A stretch of 64,000 nucleotides of DNA from positions 84,309-148,308 of the forward strand of contig JAYVTG010000097.1 of assembly GCA_043774625.1 (NCBI GenBank), given 5' to 3'. Under the pieces are notes generated by a model. The model was not told the DNA's origin. It was given only the letters and a program-made list of their open reading frames with translations, and ran no database searches. Positions 1 through 8,671 of the stretch are shown in pieces. Origin of the DNA: JAAFIP01 sp043774625. Lineage in GTDB: Bacteria > Pseudomonadota > Gammaproteobacteria > Burkholderiales > Burkholderiaceae_C. Made by a program: the position numbers and the translations under genes. The first letter of the stretch is position 1; every line of letters begins with the position of its first letter.

Positions 1-1257
1 CAACAATGGCTCGGTGCCACTGGCGCGAATGAGCACGCGGCCCGTCTGGCCCAGTTCTTGAGTCACATCCTGCGTGGTTTTCTCCAGCAGGGCATTGGTT
101 TCCCAGTTTTCCTGGCCAGGCTTTAGGCGCACATTGAGCAGCACCTGCGGGAACAGCGTCAAACCTTCCAGAAGTTGCGCCATGCTTTTACCGCTGCGTT
201 GTACGGCTTGTAGCACTTGCAGCGCGCTAATCAGGCCATCACCCGTGGTGTGCTTGTCTAGCGCCAGCAGGTGGCCCGAGCCTTCGCCACCCAGCAGCCA
301 GCCGTGTTTTTCCAGTGCTTCCAGCACGTAGCGGTCGCCCACTTTGGCGCGCACAAACTGCACGCCTTTTTCTTTCAGGGCCACTTCTACGGCCATATTG
401 GTCATTAACGTGCCCACCGCACCGGGTACTGCTTCGCCGCGCTGCAATCGCTCGGTCACCATCAGGTACAGCACTTCGTCGCCGTTGAACAACCGCCCCG
501 TTGCGTCCACCACCTGCAGGCGGTCGGCATCGCCGTCCAGCGCAACGCCGTAGTGGGCGTGGTTGGCTTTGACTGCAGCCACCAAAGCTGCGGGGTGCGT
601 GGCACCCACGTCTTTGTTGATATTCAAACCGTCTGGTGCACAGCCGATGGAAATGACTTCTGCACCGAGTTCGTGCAGAGCCTTGGGTGCGATGTGGTAA
701 CCCGCGCCGTGAGCCGCATCGACGACAATTTTGAGGCCCTTGAGCGACAGGTCATTGGCAAAAGTGGACTTGGCAAATTCAATATAACGACCTGCGGCGT
801 CGTCCAGGCGGCGGCTTTTGCCCAATTTGGCGGATTCTGCCCACACGGGCTCTTGCTTTAATGCGGCTTCGACAGCCTCTTCCCACGCATCCGGCAACTT
901 GGCACCCTGTGCGCTGAAAAACTTAATGCCGTTGTCTTCAAACGGGTTGTGGCTGGCGCTGATGACTACGCCCAGACTGGCTCTCAAGGCCCGCGTCAGG
1001 TAGGCTACGCCGGGTGTGGGCAGGGGGCCAAGCAAGATCACGTCCACACCGGCAGAGTTAAAGCCAGACTCCAGCGCGGATTCGAGCATATAGCCGCTGA
1101 TGCGCGTGTCTTTGCCAATCATCACGGTGGGGCGTGCTTCGGTTTTGCGCAGCACGTGGCCCACCGCATGGGCCAAACGCAGCACAAAGTCTGGGGTGAT
1201 GGGCGCTACGCCTACGGTGCCGCGAATGCCGTCGGTGCCAAAATATTGTCTTGCCAT
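1..1257 (-). CDS. glmM: Phosphoglucosamine mutase, 3' end beyond the window
   Basis: GlmM converts glucosamine-6-phosphate to glucosamine-1-phosphate in the cytoplasm, on the way to UDP-GlcNAc for peptidoglycan and LPS. The open frame runs from an ATG at 1257, preceded by a strong AGGAGG ribosome site, to the window edge (419 codons; the family is about 445, so only the last 25 or so are missing). The N-terminus MARQYFGTDGIRG, the phosphoserine loop SASHNP (Ser about 102), the metal loop ALDGDADR near 245 and the phosphate-binding RASGTEP at the edge are all present. It follows folP on the same strand, the usual folP-glmM order. The identification is secure. Confidence 0.96.
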   Translation of the reverse strand, partial: MARQYFGTDGIRGTVGVAPITPDFVLRLAHAVGHVLRKTEARPTVMIGKDTRISGYMLESALESGFNSAGVDVILLGPLPTPGVAYLTRALRASLGVVISASHNPFEDNGIKFFSAQGAKLPDAWEEAVEAALKQEPVWAESAKLGKSRRLDDAAGRYIEFAKSTFANDLSLKGLKIVVDAAHGAGYHIAPKALHELGAEVISIGCAPDGLNINKDVGATHPAALVAAVKANHAHYGVALDGDADRLQVVDATGRLFNGDEVLYLMVTERLQRGEAVPGAVGTLMTNMAVEVALKEKGVQFVRAKVGDRYVLEALEKHGWLLGGEGSGHLLALDKHTTGDGLISALQVLQAVQRSGKSMAQLLEGLTLFPQVLLNVRLKPGQENWETNALLEKTTQDVTQELGQTGRVLIRASGTEPLL

Positions 1258-1280
1258 GCTCGTTGCCTCCTGTTTTTTAG

Positions 1281-1346
1281 AATTAAACGTATTTTACGCC
1301 TCTAGCCAGCGTAGATTATGCGTGAGTAGCTACTTTTTTCATAGCA
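1281..1346 (-). repeat. R60 dispersed repeat copy, folP 3' end
   Basis: Copy with core CCAGCGTAGATTATGCGTGA read on the + strand, followed by the ATAGC arm. It supplies the last nine residues (AMKKVATHA) and stop codon of folP and fills the folP-glmM gap. Confidence 0.8.
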
Positions 1347-2245
1347 TTCCACACCGCCAGTGCCTGCGCAGTTTCGCGTACATCATGTACCCGCACAATG
1401 CTGGCACCGCGTTCTACGGCCAACAACGCTGCGGCCACGCTGGGCAGCATGCGGTCTGCTGCGTCCAGCCCCGTCACTGCGCCCAAAGAAGACTTGCGCG
1501 ACCAGCCCGCCAACATGGGGTAACCCAGGCTCAGCAGTTCTGCCTGGCGCGCCAGCAGCGCAAAGTTTTGTTCCACACTTTTGCCAAAACCAATACCGGG
1601 GTCGATGACGATACGGTTTTTAAACGATTCAGCAGCGTTTTTACCTATCAAATCAGCCTGTTGCCAGCGCGGAATATGCGCGAGCAGCTCACAAAAAGAT
1701 AGCAACTGGTTTTTCACTTCTGCCACGGTATCAGCACCATGCATCGGCTCTACCTGCATGGTCTGCGGGTCACGGTGCATGTGCATCAGCACCACGCCGC
1801 ACTGGCCATGCTGCGCTACCACTTGCGCCGCGCCGCTTTGGCGAAAAGCCCAAATATCGTTAATGATGTCTACGCCCAGGTCCAGCGCGGCCAGCATCAC
1901 TTCTGGCTTGTAGGTGTCCACCGACACCGGCACGCCCAGCTTGACCGCCGCCCGCACCAGTGGCAACACCCGCGCCAGTTCGTCAGCCAGCGGCAGCGGC
2001 GCAGCCCCGGGGCGTGACGACTCGCCGCCTATGTCCAAAATATGCGCCCCGTCCTTGATCAATTGCTCGCAATGCGCCAAGGCATCACGCGTGTTGGCAT
2101 GTAGCCCGCCGTCTGAAAACGAGTCGGGCGTGACGTTGACAATGCCCATGATCTTGGGAGTTGTCAGTTCGATCTGGAAGCGGGTGGTTTGCCAATGCAT
2201 TTCTGGATGGTAACAAAGCTTGTTTTCTTGTGGGCGTGTATGCAT
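1316..2245 (-). CDS. folP: Dihydropteroate synthase with two repeat-derived segments
   Basis: FolP condenses p-aminobenzoate with dihydropterin pyrophosphate in folate synthesis and is the sulfonamide target. Visible motifs are MGIVNVTPDSFSDGG (pterin site), DIGGESSRPGA and DPGIGFGK. The family is about 280 residues. This protein is longer because of a segment around residues 180-205 (FCELLAHIPRWQQADLIGKN), encoded by an R60 repeat at 1635-1705. A second R60 copy writes the C-terminus. The start is uncertain: the longest frame begins at 2245, but ATG 2200 (MHWQTTRF) fits homologues better, and neither has a good ribosome site. It lies between ftsH and glmM on one strand. The insert lies before the DPGIGFGK motif and evidently does not break the frame. 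Confidence 0.95.
   Translation of the reverse strand: MHTRPQENKLCYHPEMHWQTTRFQIELTTPKIMGIVNVTPDSFSDGGLHANTRDALAHCEQLIKDGAHILDIGGESSRPGAAPLPLADELARVLPLVRAAVKLGVPVSVDTYKPEVMLAALDLGVDIINDIWAFRQSGAAQVVAQHGQCGVVLMHMHRDPQTMQVEPMHGADTVAEVKNQLLSFCELLAHIPRWQQADLIGKNAAESFKNRIVIDPGIGFGKSVEQNFALLARQAELLSLGYPMLAGWSRKSSLGAVTGLDAADRMLPSVAAALLAVERGASIVRVHDVRETAQALAVWNAMKKVATHA
1635..1705 (-). repeat. R60 dispersed repeat copy inside folP
   Basis: In-frame copy inside folP, translated as ELLAHIPRWQQAD, the same frame as in rlmE. Core GCTGCTCGCGCATATTCCGC read on the minus strand, with the left arm TTGCTATC. Confidence 0.9.
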
Positions 2246-2260
2246 ACGGCTTAATCTTGT

Positions 2261-2341
2261 ACGCAGGGTGAGCGTATCCTGCAGCCCCTCATGTAGGAGT
2301 ACCTAAAATCGGGTCAACAGCATACGCTCACCCTGCTGCGA
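2261..2341. repeat. Inverted repeat GCAGGGTGAGCGTAT / ATACGCTCACCCTGC
   Basis: About 16 bp arms around 2261-2276 and 2324-2339 face each other across a loop of about 47 bases, between folP and ftsH. The loop carries a 24-base motif (2288-2311) that recurs at 4758-4781. With the hairpin at 2419-2514 this fills the 327-base gap. I see no gene in the gap. Confidence 0.7.
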
Positions 2342-2418
2342 TTGGGGTTGGCGTTCAGACAGTCACGGCCTCGGGGGTTGTGGATATTTAACCGTTGCTC
2401 GCCCACCATTTTTGCTGC

Positions 2419-2514
2419 TTGGTGAGTCTTTGGCGCAGTGTGCGCGGGCTCCGCGATTTATGCGTATGCCGCATCATGAGCGGAACCGCGCACACTGCGC
2501 CAAAGACTCACCAA
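2419..2514. repeat. Perfect 29-bp inverted repeat (long hairpin)
   Basis: Arms 2419-2447 (starts TTGGTGAGTCTTTGGCGCAG) and 2486-2514 are exact reverse complements separated by 38 bases. The loop itself folds (TCCGC/GCGGA at 2450 and 2480; ATGCG/CGCAT inside). It sits just downstream of the ftsH stop and could stop transcription or block exonucleases. There is no T-tract. Confidence 0.85.
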
Positions 2515-2572
2515 GCCCGTGCAAAACGCAAAACGGAGCCGAAGCCCCGTTCTTACAAGAAGTACAAGGGAC

Positions 2573-4492
<1,920 letters not shown>

Positions 4493-4868
4493 AGCAAACA
4501 CTCCAAGGGCATGGTGCCCGATGACTACAAATATGAGGCTATTTTAGGCTTTTCAAGCACTGTTTTGGTGGTTTGGGCGGTAACTGGGGGTTTTGCAGGG
4601 CTATTCGTGGCTTTATGGGCTTTATTTGCTTTGCTGGCATTGGTTTGCTTCGCCGCTCATGCTTGGTCTCTGGCTGCGGGTGGGTGCCGTGGCTGGGTGG
4701 GTCTGCTTCGCCGCTCTACTTTGGCCACTGGCTGCTGATGGGTGCACGTCGAGTGTGCTCATGCAGGAGTACCTGAAATCGCCCACTCGCCATGCCTCCA
4801 TCCGCGCTGCATGGGGGGTTGCGCTCTGTGGTTTCTGGCCTATCTTTTGTAGTGGTGGTATTGTGGTC

Positions 4869-5150
4869 ACTATGAAAATAATAGCTGCTTGCGCATATTC
4901 TGCGCTGGCAACTGGCATTTTTCTCTAACATCCGCATAAACACAGCGCAACAGACTGCGCACACCGCTCACACTGCGCTAGCGCATCATGGACTGTACGC
5001 ACACGCAACTTGCTCAGAAGGCGCGGCGATAGTAACAAAGGCTTGCCGGATTTCACGCTTAATTTATACCTGATACTATTTACAGTGTAGTGGCTAGCAA
5101 AGCTAGTGTGCAAGCGGCTTGTCACGCCTTTTCAAAGTCAATGCATACAT
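4869..5150 (+). repeat. Long repeat unit A (begins with an R60 copy)
   Basis: Starts with R60 (4869-4925), then a TCCGCATA...CAGACTGCGCAC segment shared with units B and C. It lacks the roughly 80-base middle part of B and C. From about 5001 to 5150 it matches the last part of unit C (7097-7240; shared GCTCAGAAGGC and AGGCTTGCCGG) at roughly 80% by eye. Confidence 0.8.
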
Positions 5151-5180
5151 TTGAGCACATACGGCACACAACGGTATAAT
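5151..5180 (+). promoter_or_regulatory. Sigma-70-type promoter of the BrnT-like toxin gene
   Basis: TTGAGC (5151-5156), 18 bases, TATAAT (5175-5180). The ATG at 5190 is only ten bases past the -10 box, so the mRNA would be leaderless or nearly so unless a later start is used. Confidence 0.55.
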
Positions 5181-5189
5181 CCTGTTTAG

Positions 5190-5483
5190 ATGCTTAAAAA
5201 ACCGATCCGCTGGAGTCCCGAAAAAAATATAGAGCTCATGCAAGAGCGAAGTATTTCGTTTGAAGAGATCCTCTCCTGCATTGAACAGGGTGGCCTGCTG
5301 ACTGTTTTAGACCATCCAAATCAGCAAAAGTATCCGGGCCAGAGAATTTGGGTGGTGAAAGTCCGAGGCTACGCTCACCTGGTTCCGCTGGTCGAGTCAG
5401 AAGATGAAATATTCCTTAAAACAATTAAGCCTAGTCGCAAAGCGACGAAGCAGTTTCTAAGCGAGGTTAGCGATGAAGAGTGA
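5190..5483 (+). CDS. BrnT-like toxin of a type II toxin-antitoxin pair
   Basis: Small basic 97-residue protein. The opening RWSPEKN, the SFEEI helix and the C-terminal block IKPSRKATKQF resemble BrnT-type RelE-fold ribonucleases, which cleave mRNA when free of antitoxin. This assignment rests on sequence resemblance and on the partner: the next gene encodes a ribbon-helix-helix antitoxin and overlaps this one by 11 bases. Expression probably starts at the promoter within 30 bases upstream, at the edge of repeat unit A, and would be repressed by the pair. The start at 5190 is the only in-frame ATG before the conserved RWSP block. Confidence 0.75.
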   Translation: MLKKPIRWSPEKNIELMQERSISFEEILSCIEQGGLLTVLDHPNQQKYPGQRIWVVKVRGYAHLVPLVESEDEIFLKTIKPSRKATKQFLSEVSDEE

Positions 5484-5796
5484 TAAAGACTACGAAATGG
5501 ATATCCTGCGTTCGTTTGAAAAAGGCGAGTGGGAACCCATAAAAAATTTGAAAAAAGAAATGGATCGCTATCGCGAAGCGGCGGCCGAAACATTGCTGAA
5601 GAATAAACGTGTAAACATCCGTATTTCGGCAATTGATCTTGAGGGGCTACAAGCCAGAGCAGCAGCAGAGGGGTTGCCCTATCAAACATTGATGGCCAGT
5701 GTGCTTCATAAATATATTTCGGGTCGTCTTGTGGACGGACCGAAAGGTATAACTAGCCGTCCAAGCCCGTCAACGCGAAAGCGCGTTGTGGCTTAA
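5473..5796 (+). CDS. CopG/BrnA-like ribbon-helix-helix antitoxin
   Basis: Antitoxin partner of the preceding toxin, with an 11-base overlap. Residues 45-75 (KRVNIRISAIDLEGLQARAA, then LPYQTLMASVLHKYISG) form a typical RHH/CopG DNA-binding domain, so the protein should both neutralise the toxin and repress the operon. Relatives usually end shortly after the GRL near residue 88. Here about 20 further residues (PKGITSRPSPSTRKRVVA) are read from the attC-like site at 5748-5808, as often happens when a cassette gene runs into its recombination site. Residues 1-40 are acidic and lysine-rich and probably form the toxin-binding tail. Confidence 0.8.
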   Translation: MKSDKDYEMDILRSFEKGEWEPIKNLKKEMDRYREAAAETLLKNKRVNIRISAIDLEGLQARAAAEGLPYQTLMASVLHKYISGRLVDGPKGITSRPSPSTRKRVVA

Positions 5797-5808
5797 CTTC
5801 GATGTTGC
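5748..5808 (+). other. attC-like integron recombination site (1)
   Basis: Follows the antitoxin. Nested complementary arms: AAGCC (5763-5767) with GGCTT (5790-5794), and CAACGCG (5771-5777) with CGCGTTG (5782-5788). The left end TATAAC and right end GTTGC fit degenerate R''/R' boxes. The right GTT box runs directly into an R60 copy. Confidence 0.6.
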
Positions 5809-6018
5809 TATTAACTTCATAGCTGCTTGCGCATATTCTGCGCTGGCAATCCCCTGTTTTGCCTCCAAAATCCGCATACATACAGAGCCACAGACTGCGC
5901 ACATCGCGCTCGCGCACCATAGGCTGTGGGCACGCGTAGCATGGCGGGTAGGCCTGTGCGCTTCGAGTTTTCAAGGGTTTGGGCTATAGTGCAGGCAACA
6001 CATTCGTTCGCGCAACTC
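5803..6018 (+). repeat. Long repeat unit B (begins with an R60 copy)
   Basis: R60 (5803-5872) plus 145 bases nearly matching unit C (6891-7104), through GTTTTCAAGGGTTTGGGCTA to TTCGTTCGCGCAACT. It ends four bases before the next start codon. A TATAGT box at 5985-5990 may be the promoter of that gene. Confidence 0.85.
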
Positions 6019-6021
6019 GAT

Positions 6022-6294
6022 ATGAAAAAGGTATCTACCGAAATGGCTGATCAAGACATTCCTGAATTAAAGCGCGATCAGCTAGGAAAAGGGGTGCGTG
6101 GCAAGTACCTCAAACACTTCAATCAAGGTAGCAACGTCATCGTTTTGCAGCCCGAAATTTTGAAGGTATTTCCGACTTCTGAGGCTGTCAATAAGGCTTT
6201 AGCAAGCATGCTGGCTTTCGCTCAGGAGACGCAAGGTTTAACAAGTCGCTCAGGTCGCTCAAGTCGGACACCGCGTAAACGCGCCGCCGTGTAG
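6022..6294 (+). CDS. Orphan antitoxin-like small protein (GVRGKY family)
   Basis: A 90-residue protein with the motif LGKGVRGKYLKHFNQGSNV followed by LQPEILKVFPTSEAVNKALASML and a basic tail. I know this pattern from small uncharacterised proteins beside RelE/PIN toxins, where they act or are presumed to act as antitoxins. No cognate toxin is adjacent, so it may be a stray antitoxin. The frame is open further upstream (to 5926), but ATG 6022 is the sensible start because everything before it is repeat unit B. A TATAGT box 30 bases upstream belongs to the repeat. The next gene starts 42 bases later on the same strand. Confidence 0.65.
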   Translation: MKKVSTEMADQDIPELKRDQLGKGVRGKYLKHFNQGSNVIVLQPEILKVFPTSEAVNKALASMLAFAQETQGLTSRSGRSSRTPRKRAAV

Positions 6295-6336
6295 CTCCAG
6301 AGTTGAAACCGTCTCAGTTCAGTGTACGATCTTGCC

Positions 6337-6561
6337 ATGACTCCAACAGCAATCGAACAATCTGTACTCGGCTTGCCCAAGTCTGAACGCGCGCATTTGC
6401 TGCATTTGTTGCTCGATAGCCTCGATGCACCGTCGGAGTCTGATATACAGGAAACCTGGCTGAATGAGGCGCAGCGCCGCGCGCAGGATATTGACGCAGG
6501 CAGAGTCGAACTTGTGAGTGGCGAGCAGCTTGAGCGACAAGTTCAGGCGCTTTTTAAGTGA
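6337..6561 (+). CDS. Addiction-module antitoxin (PF09720/TIGR02574-like)
   Basis: A 74-residue protein. LPKSERAHLLHLLLDSLD near the N-terminus and WLNEAQRRAQDIDAGRVELV in the middle are the signature of the short helical antitoxins paired with ParE/RelE toxins. The stop overlaps the start of the toxin gene by 4 bases (ATGA-type coupling). I chose ATG 6337 (MTPTAIEQ) over 6322 because homologues begin there. It should bind and neutralise the toxin encoded next. Autoregulation is likely, but no operator stands out. Confidence 0.85.
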   Translation: MTPTAIEQSVLGLPKSERAHLLHLLLDSLDAPSESDIQETWLNEAQRRAQDIDAGRVELVSGEQLERQVQALFK

Positions 6562-6851
6562 TCTATTGGCTCCATCCCGAGGCCGCTGAAGAACACAAAA
6601 ACCAGGTCGCGCACTATGAAGGGCTTCAAGTCGGGCTGGGAAAGCGGTACCACACTGAATTTCAAAATGTCGTGGCTTGGGTTTGTGCTTCGCCTGATCG
6701 CTCACGTATTGTTTTTGCCCCGGATATTCGACGTGCAATGTTTAAGGTTTTTCACTTTGACCTTGTCTACCGCGAAGTCGATGGCTCAGTCCAAGTGCTG
6801 GCCATCGCCCATCATCGTCGCCAGCCAGGGTATTGGATGGCTCGACTTTAA
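6558..6851 (+). CDS. RelE/ParE-family toxin
   Basis: A 97-residue toxin of the RelE/ParE superfamily, translationally coupled to its antitoxin. It shows the family plan: an N-terminal strand (IYWLHPEAAEE), a helical hairpin with YHTEFQNVVAWVCASPD, then strands (RRAMFKVFHFDLVYREVDG and VQVLAIAHHRRQPGYW). The terminal HHRRQPGYW is typical of the ParE/YafQ-like branch. Targets in the family are DNA gyrase or ribosome-bound mRNA, and the sequence alone does not decide which. The stop lies inside the attC-like site at 6848-6896, as in integron cassettes. Confidence 0.88.
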   Translation: MIYWLHPEAAEEHKNQVAHYEGLQVGLGKRYHTEFQNVVAWVCASPDRSRIVFAPDIRRAMFKVFHFDLVYREVDGSVQVLAIAHHRRQPGYWMARL

Positions 6852-6896
6852 CTGGTTGATCGACCCAACTTTCGCGGGTCACCGTCAACGTTGCTA
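6848..6896 (+). other. attC-like integron recombination site (2)
   Basis: TTAAC at the left, arms GGTTGA (6854-6859)/GTCAAC (6884-6889) and GACCC (6862-6866)/GGGTC (6876-6880), right box CGTTGC. As in site 1, the GTTGC box is also the first part of an R60 copy. Confidence 0.5.
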
Positions 6897-7240
6897 TTAA
6901 CTTTATAGCTGCTTGCGCATATTCTGCGCTGGCAATACGCCTATTTTGCCTCTAAAGTCCGCATACATACTGAGCAACAGACTACGCACATTGCGTTAGC
7001 GCATCATGAACTGTGGGCACGCGTAGCCTAGCGACTAGGCCAGAGCACTTCTAGTTTTCAAGGGTTTGGGCTATAGTACAGGCAACAAATTCGTTCGCGC
7101 AACTGGCTCAGAAGGCCCGGCGACAGTAACCAAGGCTTGCCGGGTTTCATGCTTTATTTATACCTGATATTATTCATAGTGCATCGCTGCAAAACCAGTG
7201 TGCAAGAGGGTTGTTACGTCTTTAAAAATCAATATATACG
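6889..7240 (+). repeat. Long repeat unit C (begins with an R60 copy)
   Basis: Composite of the other two. 6891-7104 matches unit B and 7097-7240 matches the last part of unit A. R60 occupies 6889-6955. The 460 bases before the next gene hold this unit and about 70 bases (7241-7311) with no clear signal other than an AAGGTG ribosome site. Confidence 0.85.
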
Positions 7241-7311
7241 GCAGCCGCCAGATTATGTTGCAGCGTCTGCTGTATGCATTACGTTATTAGTCTTAATCGC
7301 AAGGTGTTCCC

Positions 7312-7653
7312 ATGAAAGTATCTGCACTTACATTGCTAATTTTGAACCTCAACAGTCTCATTGATTCAGGAAAATATGCGGACATCACCATTGACGACAT
7401 TCACAAGGCAATTGAAGGAAAACGTGTTTTACGCTTCCTAAAAGAACGAGCGAGAGATATTGACCTTAGCATCCACCTGGATAGCAATGCTTACAATGGC
7501 TTCGAGTCTTACTATGAAACCCAGCTTGAAAATATCTATGGCGGGTCTGCTGGTAATGAGCGCAGAAAATGGGGCGTTGAGAAGTCAGGACTATGTCTTG
7601 TATTGGCTTGGACGAATGAAATTATCCAGCAGGGACAAAACCTTGAGTGGTAG
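7312..7653 (+). CDS. Hypothetical cassette protein, 113 residues
   Basis: I do not recognise a family. It is soluble, with no signal peptide, mostly helical and mixed-charge (KAIEGKRVLRFLKERARDID), with an aromatic middle (YNGFESYYETQLENIYGG) and a hydrophobic LCLVLAW stretch near the end. AAGGTG lies 9 bases before the ATG. It is AT-richer than the housekeeping genes and is followed within 10 bases by an attC-like site, the arrangement of an integron gene cassette. It could be an antitoxin, an immunity or a phage-defence protein, and nothing in the sequence decides. Confidence 0.6.
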   Translation: MKVSALTLLILNLNSLIDSGKYADITIDDIHKAIEGKRVLRFLKERARDIDLSIHLDSNAYNGFESYYETQLENIYGGSAGNERRKWGVEKSGLCLVLAWTNEIIQQGQNLEW

Positions 7654-7660
7654 CACCAGA

Positions 7661-7721
7661 CTCATAACCCTGCGCTCAAGTGGGACTGGTTTTCAGCCGG
7701 CCCCTTAGCTCCATGTTATAG
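7661..7721 (+). other. attC-like integron recombination site (3)
   Basis: The most canonical left half of the set: CATAACCCTGCGCTCAAGTG, then GGGACTGG, a TTTTC loop, CCGGCCCC, TTAGCTCCATG and the box GTTATAG. The GCTCAAG/CTTAGC mismatch pattern with an unpaired base is typical of attC sites. Confidence 0.7.
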
Positions 7722-7769
7722 ATCATGCGACCATAGTTGTATTCAGCAACGATAAATCAGGAAAACCTT

Positions 7770-8261
7770 ATGAACAATCCTTTAGTCACACTTGACCAAA
7801 ATGCGGTTGCTAACGAAATAGAAAGGCAGATTGCACTTCGCCAGTCTGCGGGGCAACCCCTTGCTCACGACCACAAGCTAATCGCAGCGATTGAAAGCGT
7901 CACTGATAACACGGTGAAAGCAAAATTACTGCAAAAATGCATCGAATCAGTTAGCGAGCATCAGAGTCTAGTAGATGCCGCTTTTCTTGCCGAAGTAAAC
8001 AGCCGAATAAAAATTATTGATCACGAAATTGCGAAGGACCAATCAAGGGTCGAACTGTTCAATAGTAGGCCACTAATCCTTTTTGCGTGGTGTTTCCCAA
8101 TCGCAGTCGGATTTGGCGCCATCAAATATCTTGACTCCTATGTTTTTGCAATTTTCACAATCATAGTTTTGTATGGCGTATTAATTGCACTTTATTTTTC
8201 TCAGTCAACCGGCTTGATTGAAACTTTGAAAGGTTTTGCAAAAGCCGGGAGGAAGCTTTGA
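7770..8261 (+). CDS. Hypothetical cassette membrane protein, 163 residues
   Basis: Not recognised. The N-terminal two thirds are soluble and helical (ANEIERQIALRQSAGQPL, then KLLQKCIESVSEHQSL). Two membrane helices follow around 107-124 and 128-147 (FAWCFPIAVGFGAIKYL and FAIFTIIVLYGVLIALYF), then a short basic cytoplasmic tail. ATG 7770 is preceded by a CAGGAAA ribosome site, and the longer frame from 7737 has none. It lies between attC-like sites 3 and 4 and ends just before the SH3-like gene, so the two probably form one two-gene cassette. Confidence 0.65.
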   Translation: MNNPLVTLDQNAVANEIERQIALRQSAGQPLAHDHKLIAAIESVTDNTVKAKLLQKCIESVSEHQSLVDAAFLAEVNSRIKIIDHEIAKDQSRVELFNSRPLILFAWCFPIAVGFGAIKYLDSYVFAIFTIIVLYGVLIALYFSQSTGLIETLKGFAKAGRKL

Positions 8262-8271
8262 CAACCAGACT

Positions 8272-8580
8272 ATGCTGGGGACCATTGCTGTGATTTTACT
8301 TTTCGCGATTTCAGGCTGGATAGAATTCCAATACTTTCGTACGAAACAAATGCTTGTTAGCTCGTCACTTGATGTAAAGCTAAGAATATGCCCGATACCT
8401 AAAGATGCAAAGTGTCCAGCGTTGCTCATAATCCCAAAAGGTAGTGTCGTCAAAGTATCCCGTCAAACTCAGTTTTACAAACAAGCGGATGGGCACGAGA
8501 CTACGTGGAAGAAAGTTGAGTTTCAGTCTCAAAAGGGTTGGGTAAACGAAACCTTGCTTAGCAATGGGCCAGTCAAATGA
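8272..8580 (+). CDS. Membrane-anchored SH3-like domain protein
   Basis: A 102-residue protein with one N-terminal membrane helix (MLGTIAVILLFAISGWIEF) followed by a bacterial SH3b-like domain: LDVKLRICPIPKDAKCPALL, PKGSVVKV, then WKKVEFQSQKGWVNETLL. Such domains bind peptides or cell-wall material, and the fold assignment is by pattern only. ATG 8272 is 10 bases after the preceding stop. A TTG at 8236 would overlap that gene and add 12 residues. A GGAGGA at 8248-8253 is too far for ideal spacing to 8272, so the start is uncertain. Confidence 0.6.
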   Translation: MLGTIAVILLFAISGWIEFQYFRTKQMLVSSSLDVKLRICPIPKDAKCPALLIIPKGSVVKVSRQTQFYKQADGHETTWKKVEFQSQKGWVNETLLSNGPVK

Positions 8581-8599
8581 TCTATATCTTGGCACTTTG

Positions 8600-8669
8600 T
8601 TGCCGTAAACCGCAACCCCAACAGGGTGCGGCTCGCTTGGGACGGGGAAGTCCCTTTCATTCGTTAGGC
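8600..8669 (+). other. attC-like site (4) with canonical GTTAGGC box
   Basis: Right end TTCATTC then GTTAGGC (8663-8669), the classical attC core, two bases before the next ATG (8672). Hairpin GGGAC (8639-8643)/GTCCC (8650-8654). The left half is degenerate and its boundary uncertain. Confidence 0.6.
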
Positions 8670-8671
8670 CG

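Larger units (their letters stand above)
4502..5189. other. Gene-free 690 bases: R60 copy and long repeat unit A
   Basis: No credible gene. 4558-4740 is G/T-rich with degenerate internal duplications (GCTTCGCCGCTC twice). 4758-4781 repeats the 24-base motif of 2288-2311. 4869-4925 is an R60 copy. 4926-5150 is unit A of a long repeat, matched at 5803-6018 and 6891-7240. A promoter follows at 5151-5180. Confidence 0.7.

Noticed and set aside
4593..4928. Open frame in the gap upstream of ftsH
   Set aside because: Overlaps an R60 copy and duplicated G/T-rich DNA; no coding-like composition.
7137..7364. 75-codon open frame across unit C
   Set aside because: Lies in repeat DNA and overlaps the more plausible gene at 7312.
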